From the NCBI GenBank assembly GCA_904382605.1, contig CAJFJA010000007.1, positions 1-64,000 on the forward strand: a stretch of 64,000 nucleotides of DNA. The letters run 5' to 3'. This document shows, in pieces, positions 18,950-26,934 of the stretch. How positions within the stretch are numbered: position 1 is the stretch's first letter; each line of letters starts with the position of its first letter. The position numbers and the translations under genes are program-made. The notes beneath the pieces are model-generated. The model saw only the letters and a program-made list of their open reading frames with translations. It had not been told where the DNA came from and did not search any database. The stretch is from Candidatus Alloclostridium intestinigallinarum (GTDB taxonomy: Bacteria > Bacillota > Clostridia > Christensenellales > UBA3700).

Positions 18950-19891
18950 TCAGCGTATCAGCCCGCGGAGGTTTTTCTGCCCCTGCCCGCTGTTTCCGGA
19001 ATAAACGCCGCCGCGCAGAAGCAGGTATTTGCGCACGCGCGTCAAAAGCGGCGTTTTACTGCGCAGTACGTTTTGCCGCGCCGTCCACCTGAACGCGGTG
19101 TATTTCCCGCGCGGAAGGAGTATATCGCCCCTGCCGCAGTCCGCAATGAAAAGATACTGCATCGCCACCGTATCTTCCGTAACTTCCCTGCCCAGCAGAA
19201 AAAGTTCTCCCGTAAGCCCCGTGCTTTCGCGCAATATCCGCGCGGCGCAATCTTCCGCCCTTTCTCCCGGCTTTGCGCCGCCGCCCGCGGTACATTCGTA
19301 CGCGCCGGCATATCTTCTTCCCGCCGCGCGCTTCATAAGCAGATATTCCCCGTCCCTGCGCCTTACCGCCACGCGGCATTCCAGCCCGTATTTCCCCTCT
19401 CCGCACGGCTCGCCCGCCGCGTCGTATCCGCCAAAAACGGGAAGAAGGCTTTTCTTTCTCTCTTCCGCCACGGCGGCGACGGTATCCCCCTGCAACACCT
19501 TCTTTCTGCGGACGAGAACATAGCCGCGCCGCCTGTAAAAGCCGTCGGGCAGACGGGTAACCAGGGTAAATTCCTCGCACCCTGCCGCGGCAAGTTCCTT
19601 TTCCGCCGCTTCGAGCAATGCTCCGCCCATTCCCCTTCCCCTGTAAGAGGGCGAAACGAACAGATTTTCCGCGCCTTTCTCCGTAAGGGTGATTGCCGCG
19701 ACCGCCTCCCCACACTCTCTGATAATCCGCACGCGTCCGCTGCGGCAGGCGCGCTCGATCGCGGTCGGATTTATCTCCTTCCCCGCCCCGCCCGAAAGAG
19801 GGGAAAAGCCCGCCTCCGTCAGACAGGCGTAAGCGAGATTGAATATGCCGAAAGCGTCGTCCGCCGCCGCGGTTTCTATTTTATACGCCAC
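18950..19891 (-). CDS. GNAT acetyltransferase fused to a Nudix domain
   Basis: The GTG at 19891 is chosen because GGAGGAGG lies upstream. The 313-residue product has an N-terminal GNAT domain (LFVSPSYRGRGMGGALLEAA, about 107-126) and a C-terminal Nudix domain (about 160-300). The Nudix box reads GGGAKPGERAEDCAARILRE then STGL. Two of its usual glutamates are replaced (Ile and Ser), so hydrolase activity may be changed. Such fusions may act on nucleotide-linked acceptors, but the substrate is unknown. A long basic tail follows. Confidence 0.82.
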   Translation of the reverse strand: MAYKIETAAADDAFGIFNLAYACLTEAGFSPLSGGAGKEINPTAIERACRSGRVRIIRECGEAVAAITLTEKGAENLFVSPSYRGRGMGGALLEAAEKELAAAGCEEFTLVTRLPDGFYRRRGYVLVRRKKVLQGDTVAAVAEERKKSLLPVFGGYDAAGEPCGEGKYGLECRVAVRRRDGEYLLMKRAAGRRYAGAYECTAGGGAKPGERAEDCAARILRESTGLTGELFLLGREVTEDTVAMQYLFIADCGRGDILLPRGKYTAFRWTARQNVLRSKTPLLTRVRKYLLLRGGVYSGNSGQGQKNLRGLIR

Positions 19892-20123
19892 AATTTCTTC
19901 CTCCTCCGTAAAACGCGCTCTTTTTGCGCTCCCGTATAAATTATACCGCGCACATACGCTTTTTTTCGCGCGGTACTGCAATTCCGCCCGATATTTTATT
20001 GAAAATGCCGCGCGATTATTGTAAAATATAACTATGCTGTTTGCGCGGCGGACGGAATATCGCAAATGCGGCGCGGTCCGCGCTTGCGGACGCGGCGAAA
20101 AAAGCCCCGTTTAAGCATTACTC

Positions 20124-20152
20124 TTGAAAAGAGCGCGCGTATCCGATATAAT
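20124..20152 (+). promoter_or_regulatory. Promoter of the DUF4838-like gene
   Basis: TTGAAA (20124-20129) and TATAAT (20147-20152) are 17 bases apart. The predicted start near 20159 leaves a leader of about 11 bases with CAGGAG before the ATG at 20170. Confidence 0.65.
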
Positions 20153-20169
20153 ATATGCAGGAGAAACTT

Positions 20170-22206
20170 ATGAGAAAATTCGTTATACTTATCTGCGCGG
20201 CGCTCGCGGTCTGTACGCTGGCGGGAATACTTGCCGGGTGCACGCAAAACGCCGCAAACACGATAGACGTATCCTCCGCGGCGGAATACGACGAAGCGGA
20301 GTTTATCGCAGGCCTGCGGGAGGTCAAGGACATAGCCCTTGCCGCGGACGGCGAAAGCGGATACGTAATAGTTTTGGAAACGGACAACATAGGCCTTGCG
20401 TCGGACGCGGTTTTCCTGCGCGATACCCTGCGGCAGATGACGGGCGCGGAAGAGTCCTTCGAAGTGCTCGCCCCGTCTAACGTCCGAAGCGGCGATAAAT
20501 ACATCTGCCTTGGCGAAAACGCGCTTTCCGCCGCGGATACTTCGGGGGCGGAAGACGACGGCTATATAATCAGAAGCATCGGGGAAAACATATATATTTC
20601 GGGCAATTACGCCCTTAACCGGGATATAGCGGACGACGGTACGGCGAACGGCATTTACTCTTTTCTGGAAGACTGCCTGGGCTGTATGTTCGTGCGCGAC
20701 GACTTTTCTTATATCCCCGAAAGTTCCACCGTGTGGCTGGACGAACTCGACGTAACTTCCAACCCCGATTTCGCATGGCGCAGGATATACCAGTACGAAG
20801 TGGGACAAAACGACTGGTCGAGAAGGATAAAGAGCAACGGCACGGGCGAAAGACTGGACGATGTGGGCAACGACGCCAACCGCTATTGGGGAACGTGGTG
20901 TCACTCCTCCTTCCACTTTGTGGATCCGGATATTTACTTTGACGAGCACCCCGAATATTACGCAGTAATAGGCGGCGAACGCAGGTGCGAGGCGTACGGA
21001 GATATGCAGCCACAGCTGTGTCTTTCCGCGTTCGTGACGGCGGACGGCGATAAGAAACCCGCCTACGACATAATCAAAGACAAGCTGACGGAAGATATAG
21101 CCGCCCACCCCGAAGTCATTTACTGGGATTTTTCCATAAACGACGGGTGGCACCCCTGCGAATGCGAAGAATGCGCGGCGGCGTATGAAAAATACGGCTC
21201 GCACGCGGGACTGCTGCTTCTCCTTATCAACAATCTGGCAAAGGACTTCCCGGACAAGTACATAAGCACGCTGGCTTACCAGCATATGCGCATACTGCCG
21301 CAGGGCATAAAGTGCGAATCCAACGTGAACATAGTCATCGCCCCCATACAGACTTCCCAGCTGTATTCCTACAAATGGGGAGCCAACGATTCCTCCGCCG
21401 AAGGAAAGAGGATAATAGAAGAGTGGGCGCAGGTGTGCGACAACATCTTCATATGGGACTACACCGTTAATTTCAGCCACCTGCTTCTGCCCTATCCCAA
21501 CCTTTCCGTGCAAAAGGATAATCTGGAATTTTATCTGGATAACAACGTGCGCAGGGTGTTCCACCAGGGCAGCCGCGAACAGGGGGACGAAATGGCGTGC
21601 CTGAGAAGTTACGTTCTGGCGAAACAGCTGTGGGACGTCGATACGGACGTGAACGCGCTTCTTTCCAAATACATAACCGTAACATACGGCGACGCCGCCC
21701 CTTATATAGCGGAATACATCGACCTTATGCACGAAAAAGTCGCCGCGGCGGAAGACCTCGACCTGTACGACAGTCCCTCCGCGCACGCCTTCGATTATCT
21801 GAGTACGGGCAGCATATCGAAATACCAAAGCCTTATGGAATCCGCCCTTCAGGCGGTTGAAGGCGACGAAACACTTACGCGCAGAGTGGAAGAGATAGCC
21901 GTTAACGTGGATTATGCCAAAATGTACGAACTTTCCCTGGACGTTGTCGGCAAGCAGGAGGCGTTTGAAAGATTTACCGAACGCGTCTACGAGCAGGAAA
22001 TAGCGCGTATGCACGAAATAAACGGCTTTACCGACGAATTTATAAATACCGAATATCCGCAGTACCTCGGCAGACAGAAAACGTATCTGGCGCTTGCCGT
22101 AGTGATTCCCGTTATGGTTGCAAGCGCGATAGCGGCGGTATGCGTTGTCGCGGTTAAAAGGAAGAGGAACAAAACCGGCAGACAGTCGGACAAGGACGAA
22201 CAATAA
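20170..22206 (+). CDS. Lipoprotein with DUF4838-like domain and C-terminal membrane helix
   Basis: Start at 20170 (SD CAGGAG), giving 678 residues. The signal peptide ends in the lipobox LAGC (Cys23). The middle resembles DUF4838 proteins, which are related to alpha-glucuronidase-type glycoside hydrolases: GIYSFLEDCLGCMFVRDD, WDFSINDGWHPCECEECAAA, TLAYQHMRILPQ. A C-terminal helix (YLALAVVIPVMVASAIAAV) is followed by a Lys/Arg-rich tail, so the protein has a lipid anchor and a membrane anchor. A role in handling acidic plant or host glycans is inferred. mgsA follows 24 bases later. Confidence 0.78.
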   Translation: MRKFVILICAALAVCTLAGILAGCTQNAANTIDVSSAAEYDEAEFIAGLREVKDIALAADGESGYVIVLETDNIGLASDAVFLRDTLRQMTGAEESFEVLAPSNVRSGDKYICLGENALSAADTSGAEDDGYIIRSIGENIYISGNYALNRDIADDGTANGIYSFLEDCLGCMFVRDDFSYIPESSTVWLDELDVTSNPDFAWRRIYQYEVGQNDWSRRIKSNGTGERLDDVGNDANRYWGTWCHSSFHFVDPDIYFDEHPEYYAVIGGERRCEAYGDMQPQLCLSAFVTADGDKKPAYDIIKDKLTEDIAAHPEVIYWDFSINDGWHPCECEECAAAYEKYGSHAGLLLLLINNLAKDFPDKYISTLAYQHMRILPQGIKCESNVNIVIAPIQTSQLYSYKWGANDSSAEGKRIIEEWAQVCDNIFIWDYTVNFSHLLLPYPNLSVQKDNLEFYLDNNVRRVFHQGSREQGDEMACLRSYVLAKQLWDVDTDVNALLSKYITVTYGDAAPYIAEYIDLMHEKVAAAEDLDLYDSPSAHAFDYLSTGSISKYQSLMESALQAVEGDETLTRRVEEIAVNVDYAKMYELSLDVVGKQEAFERFTERVYEQEIARMHEINGFTDEFINTEYPQYLGRQKTYLALAVVIPVMVASAIAAVCVVAVKRKRNKTGRQSDKDEQ

Positions 22207-22230
22207 ATAAGATACGAGCGAGGCAGAACT

Positions 22231-22623
22231 ATGAAAACACAGATGACCGTTGCGCTTGTGGCGCACGACAACAAAAAACACGAGATGATACAGTGGGCGC
22301 TGAACAACAAAGAGCCGCTTTCGAAATTCAGACTGTGCGGTACGGGAACCACCGCCAAACTGGTGGCGGACGCCACGGGGCTGGAAGTAAAGCGTTATCT
22401 TTCCGGTCCGCTGGGAGGCGACCAGCAGATAGGCGCGAAAGTGGCGGAAGGCAAGATAGATATGGTGATATTTTTCTGGGATCCCCTGCAGATGCAGCCG
22501 CACGACCCCGACGTAAAGGCGCTGCTGCGCATTGCGGCGCTGTACGACATTCCCATAGCCACCAATAAGCGCACGGCGGATTACTTTATAGGCGCGATAA
22601 CGGGACAGATCCCGCAAAAATAG
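22231..22623 (+). CDS. mgsA: Methylglyoxal synthase
   Basis: This 130-residue enzyme matches MgsA in length and motifs: VAHDNKKHEM near the start, GTGTTAK, SGPLGGDQQIGA with the catalytic Asp, and VIFFWDPLQMQPHDPDV. It converts dihydroxyacetone phosphate to methylglyoxal and phosphate, a bypass of lower glycolysis when phosphate is short or sugar phosphates accumulate. It lies 24 bases after the glycan-related lipoprotein gene and probably shares its transcript. A foldback element begins 5 bases after its stop. Confidence 0.95.
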   Translation: MKTQMTVALVAHDNKKHEMIQWALNNKEPLSKFRLCGTGTTAKLVADATGLEVKRYLSGPLGGDQQIGAKVAEGKIDMVIFFWDPLQMQPHDPDVKALLRIAALYDIPIATNKRTADYFIGAITGQIPQK

Positions 22624-22627
22624 CCGT

Positions 22628-22842
22628 TATCCGTAGCGAACCTCAGTAGAACACTTTAATCGTACTGCTTTCGGCATATTTGCACAATCTGTCGACTTAT
22701 TGTAGGTTACTACAATTGCGCGCCATCTCGCACAAATCTGCTCAAAACCAGTTACGCTGAAAGCAAGCATTTTACAACCCAACATATACACATATTTTAT
22801 GTTTTTCAGTAAAATGTGTTCTGCTGGGGTTCACTACGGATA
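22628..22842. mobile_element. Foldback (MITE-like) element, copy 1
   Basis: This 215-bp element has imperfect inverted ends of about 27 bp. The left end is TATCCGTAGCGAACCTCAGT, then AGAACAC. The right end read in reverse is TATCCGTAGTGAACCCCAGC, then AGAACAC. The inner part shares blocks with 55029-55374, such as the TACAACCC tract and TGTCGACTT. No coding capacity. The right end supplies the stop codon and last residues of the two-TIR gene. Confidence 0.75.
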
Positions 22843-23652
22843 CCCTAGAAAATAATCCCCAAACAGGGAAAGACTTTTATTCATAAGAGTAACGATTGCC
22901 GCGTCAATGTCGGAGCAGTCCACAGGAACGATATTATAATCACGAATATATAACGGTAAGGCGGCAATCGGTATTTCTTTTGTATCCCCCTCTTTGCGGT
23001 TATACAGCCAGGCGATAATTTTCTTTCCCGGTCTTTTGATTATCTCCTTCACCTCCGTTTCGCAATATTTCGAACGCAGGGAATCGGACGATATAAGACA
23101 GACGGACAAGCCGTCCTCTTCCGCCGCGCGATTGAGAGCCGTTTCAATACTTTGATAAAAATTGACGGCATAAGCGTCTTCTGCGCCATAAAGAAGCACC
23201 TTTATTCCGTATTTTTCAAAAGCGCGGATAAGTTTTTCCGCTAACTGCCTGTCCACTAACGAATAGCTTACAAATACCCTATTTAGTTTTTTGAGATCTT
23301 TCACGCAGGTGTCGAGTTTTACCGCAACGTCCCCCTGCGGCACTCCTTTTATCTTGTCGAGGTCTATTTCAAGACAGTTCTTCTTGCCCGTGCTTTTAAT
23401 ATATTCCAATTCTGTCTTCACCCAATTTGATTTTTCGGCGTTGCGCGACCTGCAATATAAAAACCACAATCTGGCATCTATCTCGCGTTTAATCAAGTCC
23501 TCAATCTCGTTATCGTCGGTAACTGATTTCAGAAAAAACAGGATAGGTTCGGCGCCCCTGTCTTCAAGGTAATTGCGCACTAAGCGCACCTTGTTTATGT
23601 CCTTGTGCGAATGTGAAACGAATATATATACCTTTTCGTCTTTGTCTTCCAT
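22834..23652 (-). CDS. Protein with two tandem TIR domains
   Basis: This 272-residue protein holds two TIR domains: residues 6-110 (YIFVSHSHKDINKV) and 125-245 (RVFVSYSLVDRQLA). In each, a glutamate stands six residues after Ser where the catalytic one is expected (SNWVKTE, Glu81; SKYCETE, Glu200). The TIR-methyltransferase keeps the same spacing. The first domain lacks typical spacing near its loop, so one may be non-catalytic. No transmembrane segment. The last residues (GYP) and the stop lie in the inverted end of a foldback element, so the original C-terminus may have been longer. Confidence 0.8.
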   Translation of the reverse strand: MEDKDEKVYIFVSHSHKDINKVRLVRNYLEDRGAEPILFFLKSVTDDNEIEDLIKREIDARLWFLYCRSRNAEKSNWVKTELEYIKSTGKKNCLEIDLDKIKGVPQGDVAVKLDTCVKDLKKLNRVFVSYSLVDRQLAEKLIRAFEKYGIKVLLYGAEDAYAVNFYQSIETALNRAAEEDGLSVCLISSDSLRSKYCETEVKEIIKRPGKKIIAWLYNRKEGDTKEIPIAALPLYIRDYNIVPVDCSDIDAAIVTLMNKSLSLFGDYFLGYP

Positions 23653-23759
23653 GTCTATATTATACTATTTTTTTTCGCGTTGCTCAATATTCCGCGAAAA
23701 ATGTCCGCTTTTCCGAAAAGCGTCGTGCCGCCGCACCACGATTATACTTCGAAGTAAGC

Positions 23760-23790
23760 AAAACGGGAGAGGCAACGCCCCTCCCGCCGG
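23760..23790 (-). terminator. Terminator of the flavin reductase-like gene
   Basis: On the minus strand the 10-bp stem CGGGAGGGGC/GCCTCTCCCG (one G-U pair, loop gtt) is followed by TTTTGCTT. Confidence 0.75.
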
Positions 23791-23808
23791 CAGATTTCCG
23801 CCTGCTCT

Positions 23809-24732
23809 TTATTTCTTTTTCTTCTCTTCCCGGCGTTTGTCGTTGATAACAGTCAGCGCCTTTTCGTCGATAAGGGTTATTCCTTCCTGCTTTGCGATTT
23901 CCACCATCTGGGTGAGCGCGGCTTTTAAGAACACGCGCGGGATTTTGGTAAGTTTGCCGCACGCTTCGCGCGTGAACTTCACTTCGGGGTCTATACGCTC
24001 CGCGGCGTAGATGACGGAATTCACGTCCCCTTCCTTCGCCTGGATTTTTTCGGCGATAGGACGGCGGAAACGCGAGTACCAGAAATTGATGCTGTCGCGG
24101 TAGCCGTAGTCCACGGGCACGGACGGGAAACCGCCCGCCTTCACGCCGTTTATTATCGTGTCGTAATACTTGCCCTTCATCCAGATTTTATCTATTTTCA
24201 GGATAAAGTGCGCGCCCCATTTGCTGGTTATGCCGTTAAAACTGCGGTAGGGCGGCTCGTAGCCTTCCAGATTGCCCGCCTTGTCCTCGAACGCGTTTTC
24301 CAGACTGTCGTCCCACGTGCATTCGAACACCTGGAAGGCTTCCTGCACAATCTTAGGGCGGCTGCCGTCAATTTTGCTCGGACTGAGCGTGAACAGGCAG
24401 TTTTTCATCTTCTCTTCCGTCGTGTCGCCGGGGAAGCCGAGGCGCACCGCCTCGCGGAAGTACTTTCTGTCGTCGGGAATGAAGTTGAGCGAAACTTTTT
24501 TATTGCGCAGTATGTTCTGCGCGGTGTTGGAGCTGTTGCGGCATTCCAGCAGCATGGCGTAATAATCCTTACCCGCGATATAGTAGGGGAAACACAGCGA
24601 ATAAGACCCCAGATTGGTCATGCCGTTTTCCGCCACCGTGCCCGCAAGTACGGTGGGCATAGGGAAAAACGCGGACGTCTGGTAAAAGTTGTCCACAATG
24701 CGTAAATCTCTGAAACCGTCTTCTTTACCCAT
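23809..24732 (-). CDS. Flavin reductase-like protein with PCP_red-like C-terminal domain
   Basis: This 307-residue protein begins with a split-barrel FMN-binding domain like flavin reductases and flavoredoxins (PMPTVLAGTVAENGMTNLGS, ECRNSSNTAQNILRNKKVSL). The C-terminal part (about 245-300: FTREACGKLTKIPRVFLKAA, IAKQEGITLIDE) resembles PCP_red, the small helical domain found at the end of light-independent protochlorophyllide reductase subunits and in some anaerobe redox proteins. I infer an FMN-dependent redox protein; partners unknown. It ends in a Lys/Glu-rich tail. SD GGAGA precedes the ATG. Confidence 0.72.
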   Translation of the reverse strand: MGKEDGFRDLRIVDNFYQTSAFFPMPTVLAGTVAENGMTNLGSYSLCFPYYIAGKDYYAMLLECRNSSNTAQNILRNKKVSLNFIPDDRKYFREAVRLGFPGDTTEEKMKNCLFTLSPSKIDGSRPKIVQEAFQVFECTWDDSLENAFEDKAGNLEGYEPPYRSFNGITSKWGAHFILKIDKIWMKGKYYDTIINGVKAGGFPSVPVDYGYRDSINFWYSRFRRPIAEKIQAKEGDVNSVIYAAERIDPEVKFTREACGKLTKIPRVFLKAALTQMVEIAKQEGITLIDEKALTVINDKRREEKKKK

Positions 24733-24835
24733 AATATCTTATCTCTCCTTATTTATTCTCTCTATATATTTTACTACCTTTATCCGCTATTTTCAAGAGT
24801 GATTTACCTGTTTTTTACCATCGGGACGCATTTGC

Positions 24836-24864
24836 TTGCGTATACGGAGCACGCGCGGTATAAT
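24836..24864 (+). promoter_or_regulatory. Promoter of the AEC transporter gene
   Basis: TTGCGT (24836-24841) and TATAAT (24859-24864) are 17 bases apart, leaving a leader of about 15 bases before the ATG at 24886. Confidence 0.55.
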
Positions 24865-24885
24865 TCTTGCGGTGACAGGCAAAAA

Positions 24886-25836
24886 ATGAACGAATTTCTG
24901 ATAACTCTCGCAACGGTGGGCATAATGCTGGCTTACGCAGTGCCCGGATATATACTCATAAAGGTAAAGGCGGTAAAGGCGGACAGCATTTCCGCATTTT
25001 CCAAACTGCTGATGTACGTATGCCAGCCCTTTCTGACGCTGTATTCCTTCAACCGTGCGGAGTTCACGCCCGAACTGGGCGTAAACCTTCTGATATTTTT
25101 CGCGCTGGTCACCGCGCTCCAGCTCGCGTTCATCGGCATAATGTGCCTTATATTCCGCAAAAAGCGCGACGACGTGCGTTACCGCGTGGCTTCCATAGCA
25201 AGCGTTCTTTCCAACTGCTCGTTTCTGGGAGTGCCCGTACTCGAAGCGCTCTTCCCCGACTGGGCGAACGCGCCCGCCTATTCCATGGTTTTCTTCTTCT
25301 CCATGTCGCTTCTGGGCTGGACGCTCGTTTCCGCCGTATATACGCTTGACAGGCGTTATATCAGCGTAAAAAAAGCCCTGCTCAATCCCGCGACAATCTC
25401 GCTGGTGATTGCGCTCCCCTTCTTCCTGACCGGATTCAAAATTTCCGCGGAGAACGGCTGGTTTTTGGGACAGCTGGAAAATATGATAACCGTACTTGCG
25501 CGCATGACCACTCCGCTTTGTATGCTGATAATGGGTATGCGCCTTGCCACCGTGCCGGTAAAATCAATATTCACCGAACCGCTGGCTTACCTGTGCATTG
25601 CGATAAAACAGATAGTATTCCCCCTCGTAACGCTCGGCCTGCTCACCCTTATGGGTCCGGACGAAGAATTGCAGTGGTGTATGTACGTAATGTGCGCGTG
25701 CCCCATCGCCTCGCTCGTGCTCAATTACGCGGAACTTGTGGGTCAGGGCCGCGAAATGGCGGCAAAATGCGTGCTTCTGGGCACGATATCCTGCGTAGTC
25801 ACCCTTCCGCTGCTATCTCTTCTGATAGGCGTTTAG
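24886..25836 (+). CDS. AEC (auxin efflux carrier) family transporter
   Basis: The ATG at 24886 is chosen because it fits the AEC N-terminus (MNEFLITLATVGIMLAYAVP) and lies after the promoter. The 316 residues form about ten membrane helices in two blocks. VASIASVLSNCSFLGVPVLE and VLLGTISCVVTLPLL are characteristic positions. Family members carry malate, other organic acids or unknown anions. Monocistronic. Confidence 0.88.
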   Translation: MNEFLITLATVGIMLAYAVPGYILIKVKAVKADSISAFSKLLMYVCQPFLTLYSFNRAEFTPELGVNLLIFFALVTALQLAFIGIMCLIFRKKRDDVRYRVASIASVLSNCSFLGVPVLEALFPDWANAPAYSMVFFFSMSLLGWTLVSAVYTLDRRYISVKKALLNPATISLVIALPFFLTGFKISAENGWFLGQLENMITVLARMTTPLCMLIMGMRLATVPVKSIFTEPLAYLCIAIKQIVFPLVTLGLLTLMGPDEELQWCMYVMCACPIASLVLNYAELVGQGREMAAKCVLLGTISCVVTLPLLSLLIGV

Positions 25837-25949
25837 CTTTTTTTGCACAATTTTTTATTTACCGTTGCTCATAAATTACGCCTTATATGTGCGTTTTGTA
25901 TTACTTGCAACTTTTTTGCAAAAAAATTTTTTATTTTACATTAAATCTG

Positions 25950-25978
25950 TTGACATTGCCGCGTTTTGCGTGTATAGT
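25950..25978 (+). promoter_or_regulatory. Promoter of the TraG-like operon
   Basis: TTGACA (25950-25955) and TATAGT (25973-25978) are 17 bases apart, with an AT-rich tract upstream. Confidence 0.75.
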
Positions 25979-26014
25979 GTAACCATAAGTTAAGTTTTGA
26001 TAAGGAGGTTTTTT

Positions 26015-26929
26015 ATGGTCAATAGTTTTGCCATTTCCGATTGTTACGAACCCGCAACCGCCTGTCTTGAAGCCGCGGTACTGCTTTCCAACGGCAGTAA
26101 CGGAGCTTACGAGGCGGACGCGCGCGGCGTTATCAGGCTGATATGCCTCGCCTACGACCGCGAAGACGTGTCGGCGGAGCTGGAATACGCGCTTTTGCAC
26201 CAGCTTTGCGACATAAAGACGTCTATCGACGGGCGAATCTTTCTTTCGCAGAATATGAGTATCGAGGGGGCGGACGAGGACGTGCAGCTGCTGGCGCAGA
26301 ACAAGTGCCGCATACTGTGCGATTTTTCCGCCATGATAAAAAATTCCCCCGACATTTCCGCATACCACTGCCTTGACTACTCTTTCGTGCGCACCTACAA
26401 CGCGGGCGTAAGATACGCCGAACTTTCCGCCGCGTCGGCGGCGGGGAATCCCGCCATAGTCAGGCAGGTGGGCATTATGCAGGCGCTGGGAATAGGCTGT
26501 GAAAAAAACGCGGGCAACGCCATACGCCGGCTTAAACAGTGCGCCATGTGGGGCGATATATGTTCCATGCGGCTTCTTGCCAAACTCCACGCCGGAGAGG
26601 GAGAACGGGAGCGCGCGGAAACCGCTGCCGAGCTGGCGGACCTGTGTTCCGTCTATCTGAAAGAGGGAATCACCGTGCTGCCCGACGCGGTGCAGAAAAA
26701 AGAAAAGAAAGAGGCGGTGGAGCTGTACAACTGCGTATCCACCATTTACTACGATCTGGTCATGCGCGGACGTCTGCGGAACATAGACCTTTCTTTCGTG
26801 GAAGCGCTGCTGCACACGAAGAGTTACTCAAAGCGCATGGAGCACATCAATAACTATAAACAGGAGCTGTGGAAAGACGAGACGAATCCCGGCGCGAAGA
26901 TTTCCGCTCCGATAGGTTTCAGGGGGTAA
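26015..26929 (+). CDS. Uncharacterised helical (Sel1-like) protein, partner of the TraG-like ATPase
   Basis: AAGGAGG lies just upstream of the ATG at 26015, giving 304 residues. I do not recognise a named family. It is soluble and mostly helical. Around residues 135-195 the pattern (AGNPAIVRQVGIMQALGIGC, RRLKQCAMWGDICSMRLLAK) resembles one or two Sel1/TPR repeats. It ends 5 bases before the TraG-like gene, so both come from one transcript. A role as adaptor or substrate-binding partner of the ATPase is inference from position only. Confidence 0.7.
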   Translation: MVNSFAISDCYEPATACLEAAVLLSNGSNGAYEADARGVIRLICLAYDREDVSAELEYALLHQLCDIKTSIDGRIFLSQNMSIEGADEDVQLLAQNKCRILCDFSAMIKNSPDISAYHCLDYSFVRTYNAGVRYAELSAASAAGNPAIVRQVGIMQALGIGCEKNAGNAIRRLKQCAMWGDICSMRLLAKLHAGEGERERAETAAELADLCSVYLKEGITVLPDAVQKKEKKEAVELYNCVSTIYYDLVMRGRLRNIDLSFVEALLHTKSYSKRMEHINNYKQELWKDETNPGAKISAPIGFRG

Positions 26930-26934
26930 AGAAT

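Noticed and set aside
20032..22617. An 861-codon frame antisense to the DUF4838-like gene and mgsA
   Set aside because: No recognisable domains or ribosome site. The plus-strand genes explain the region.
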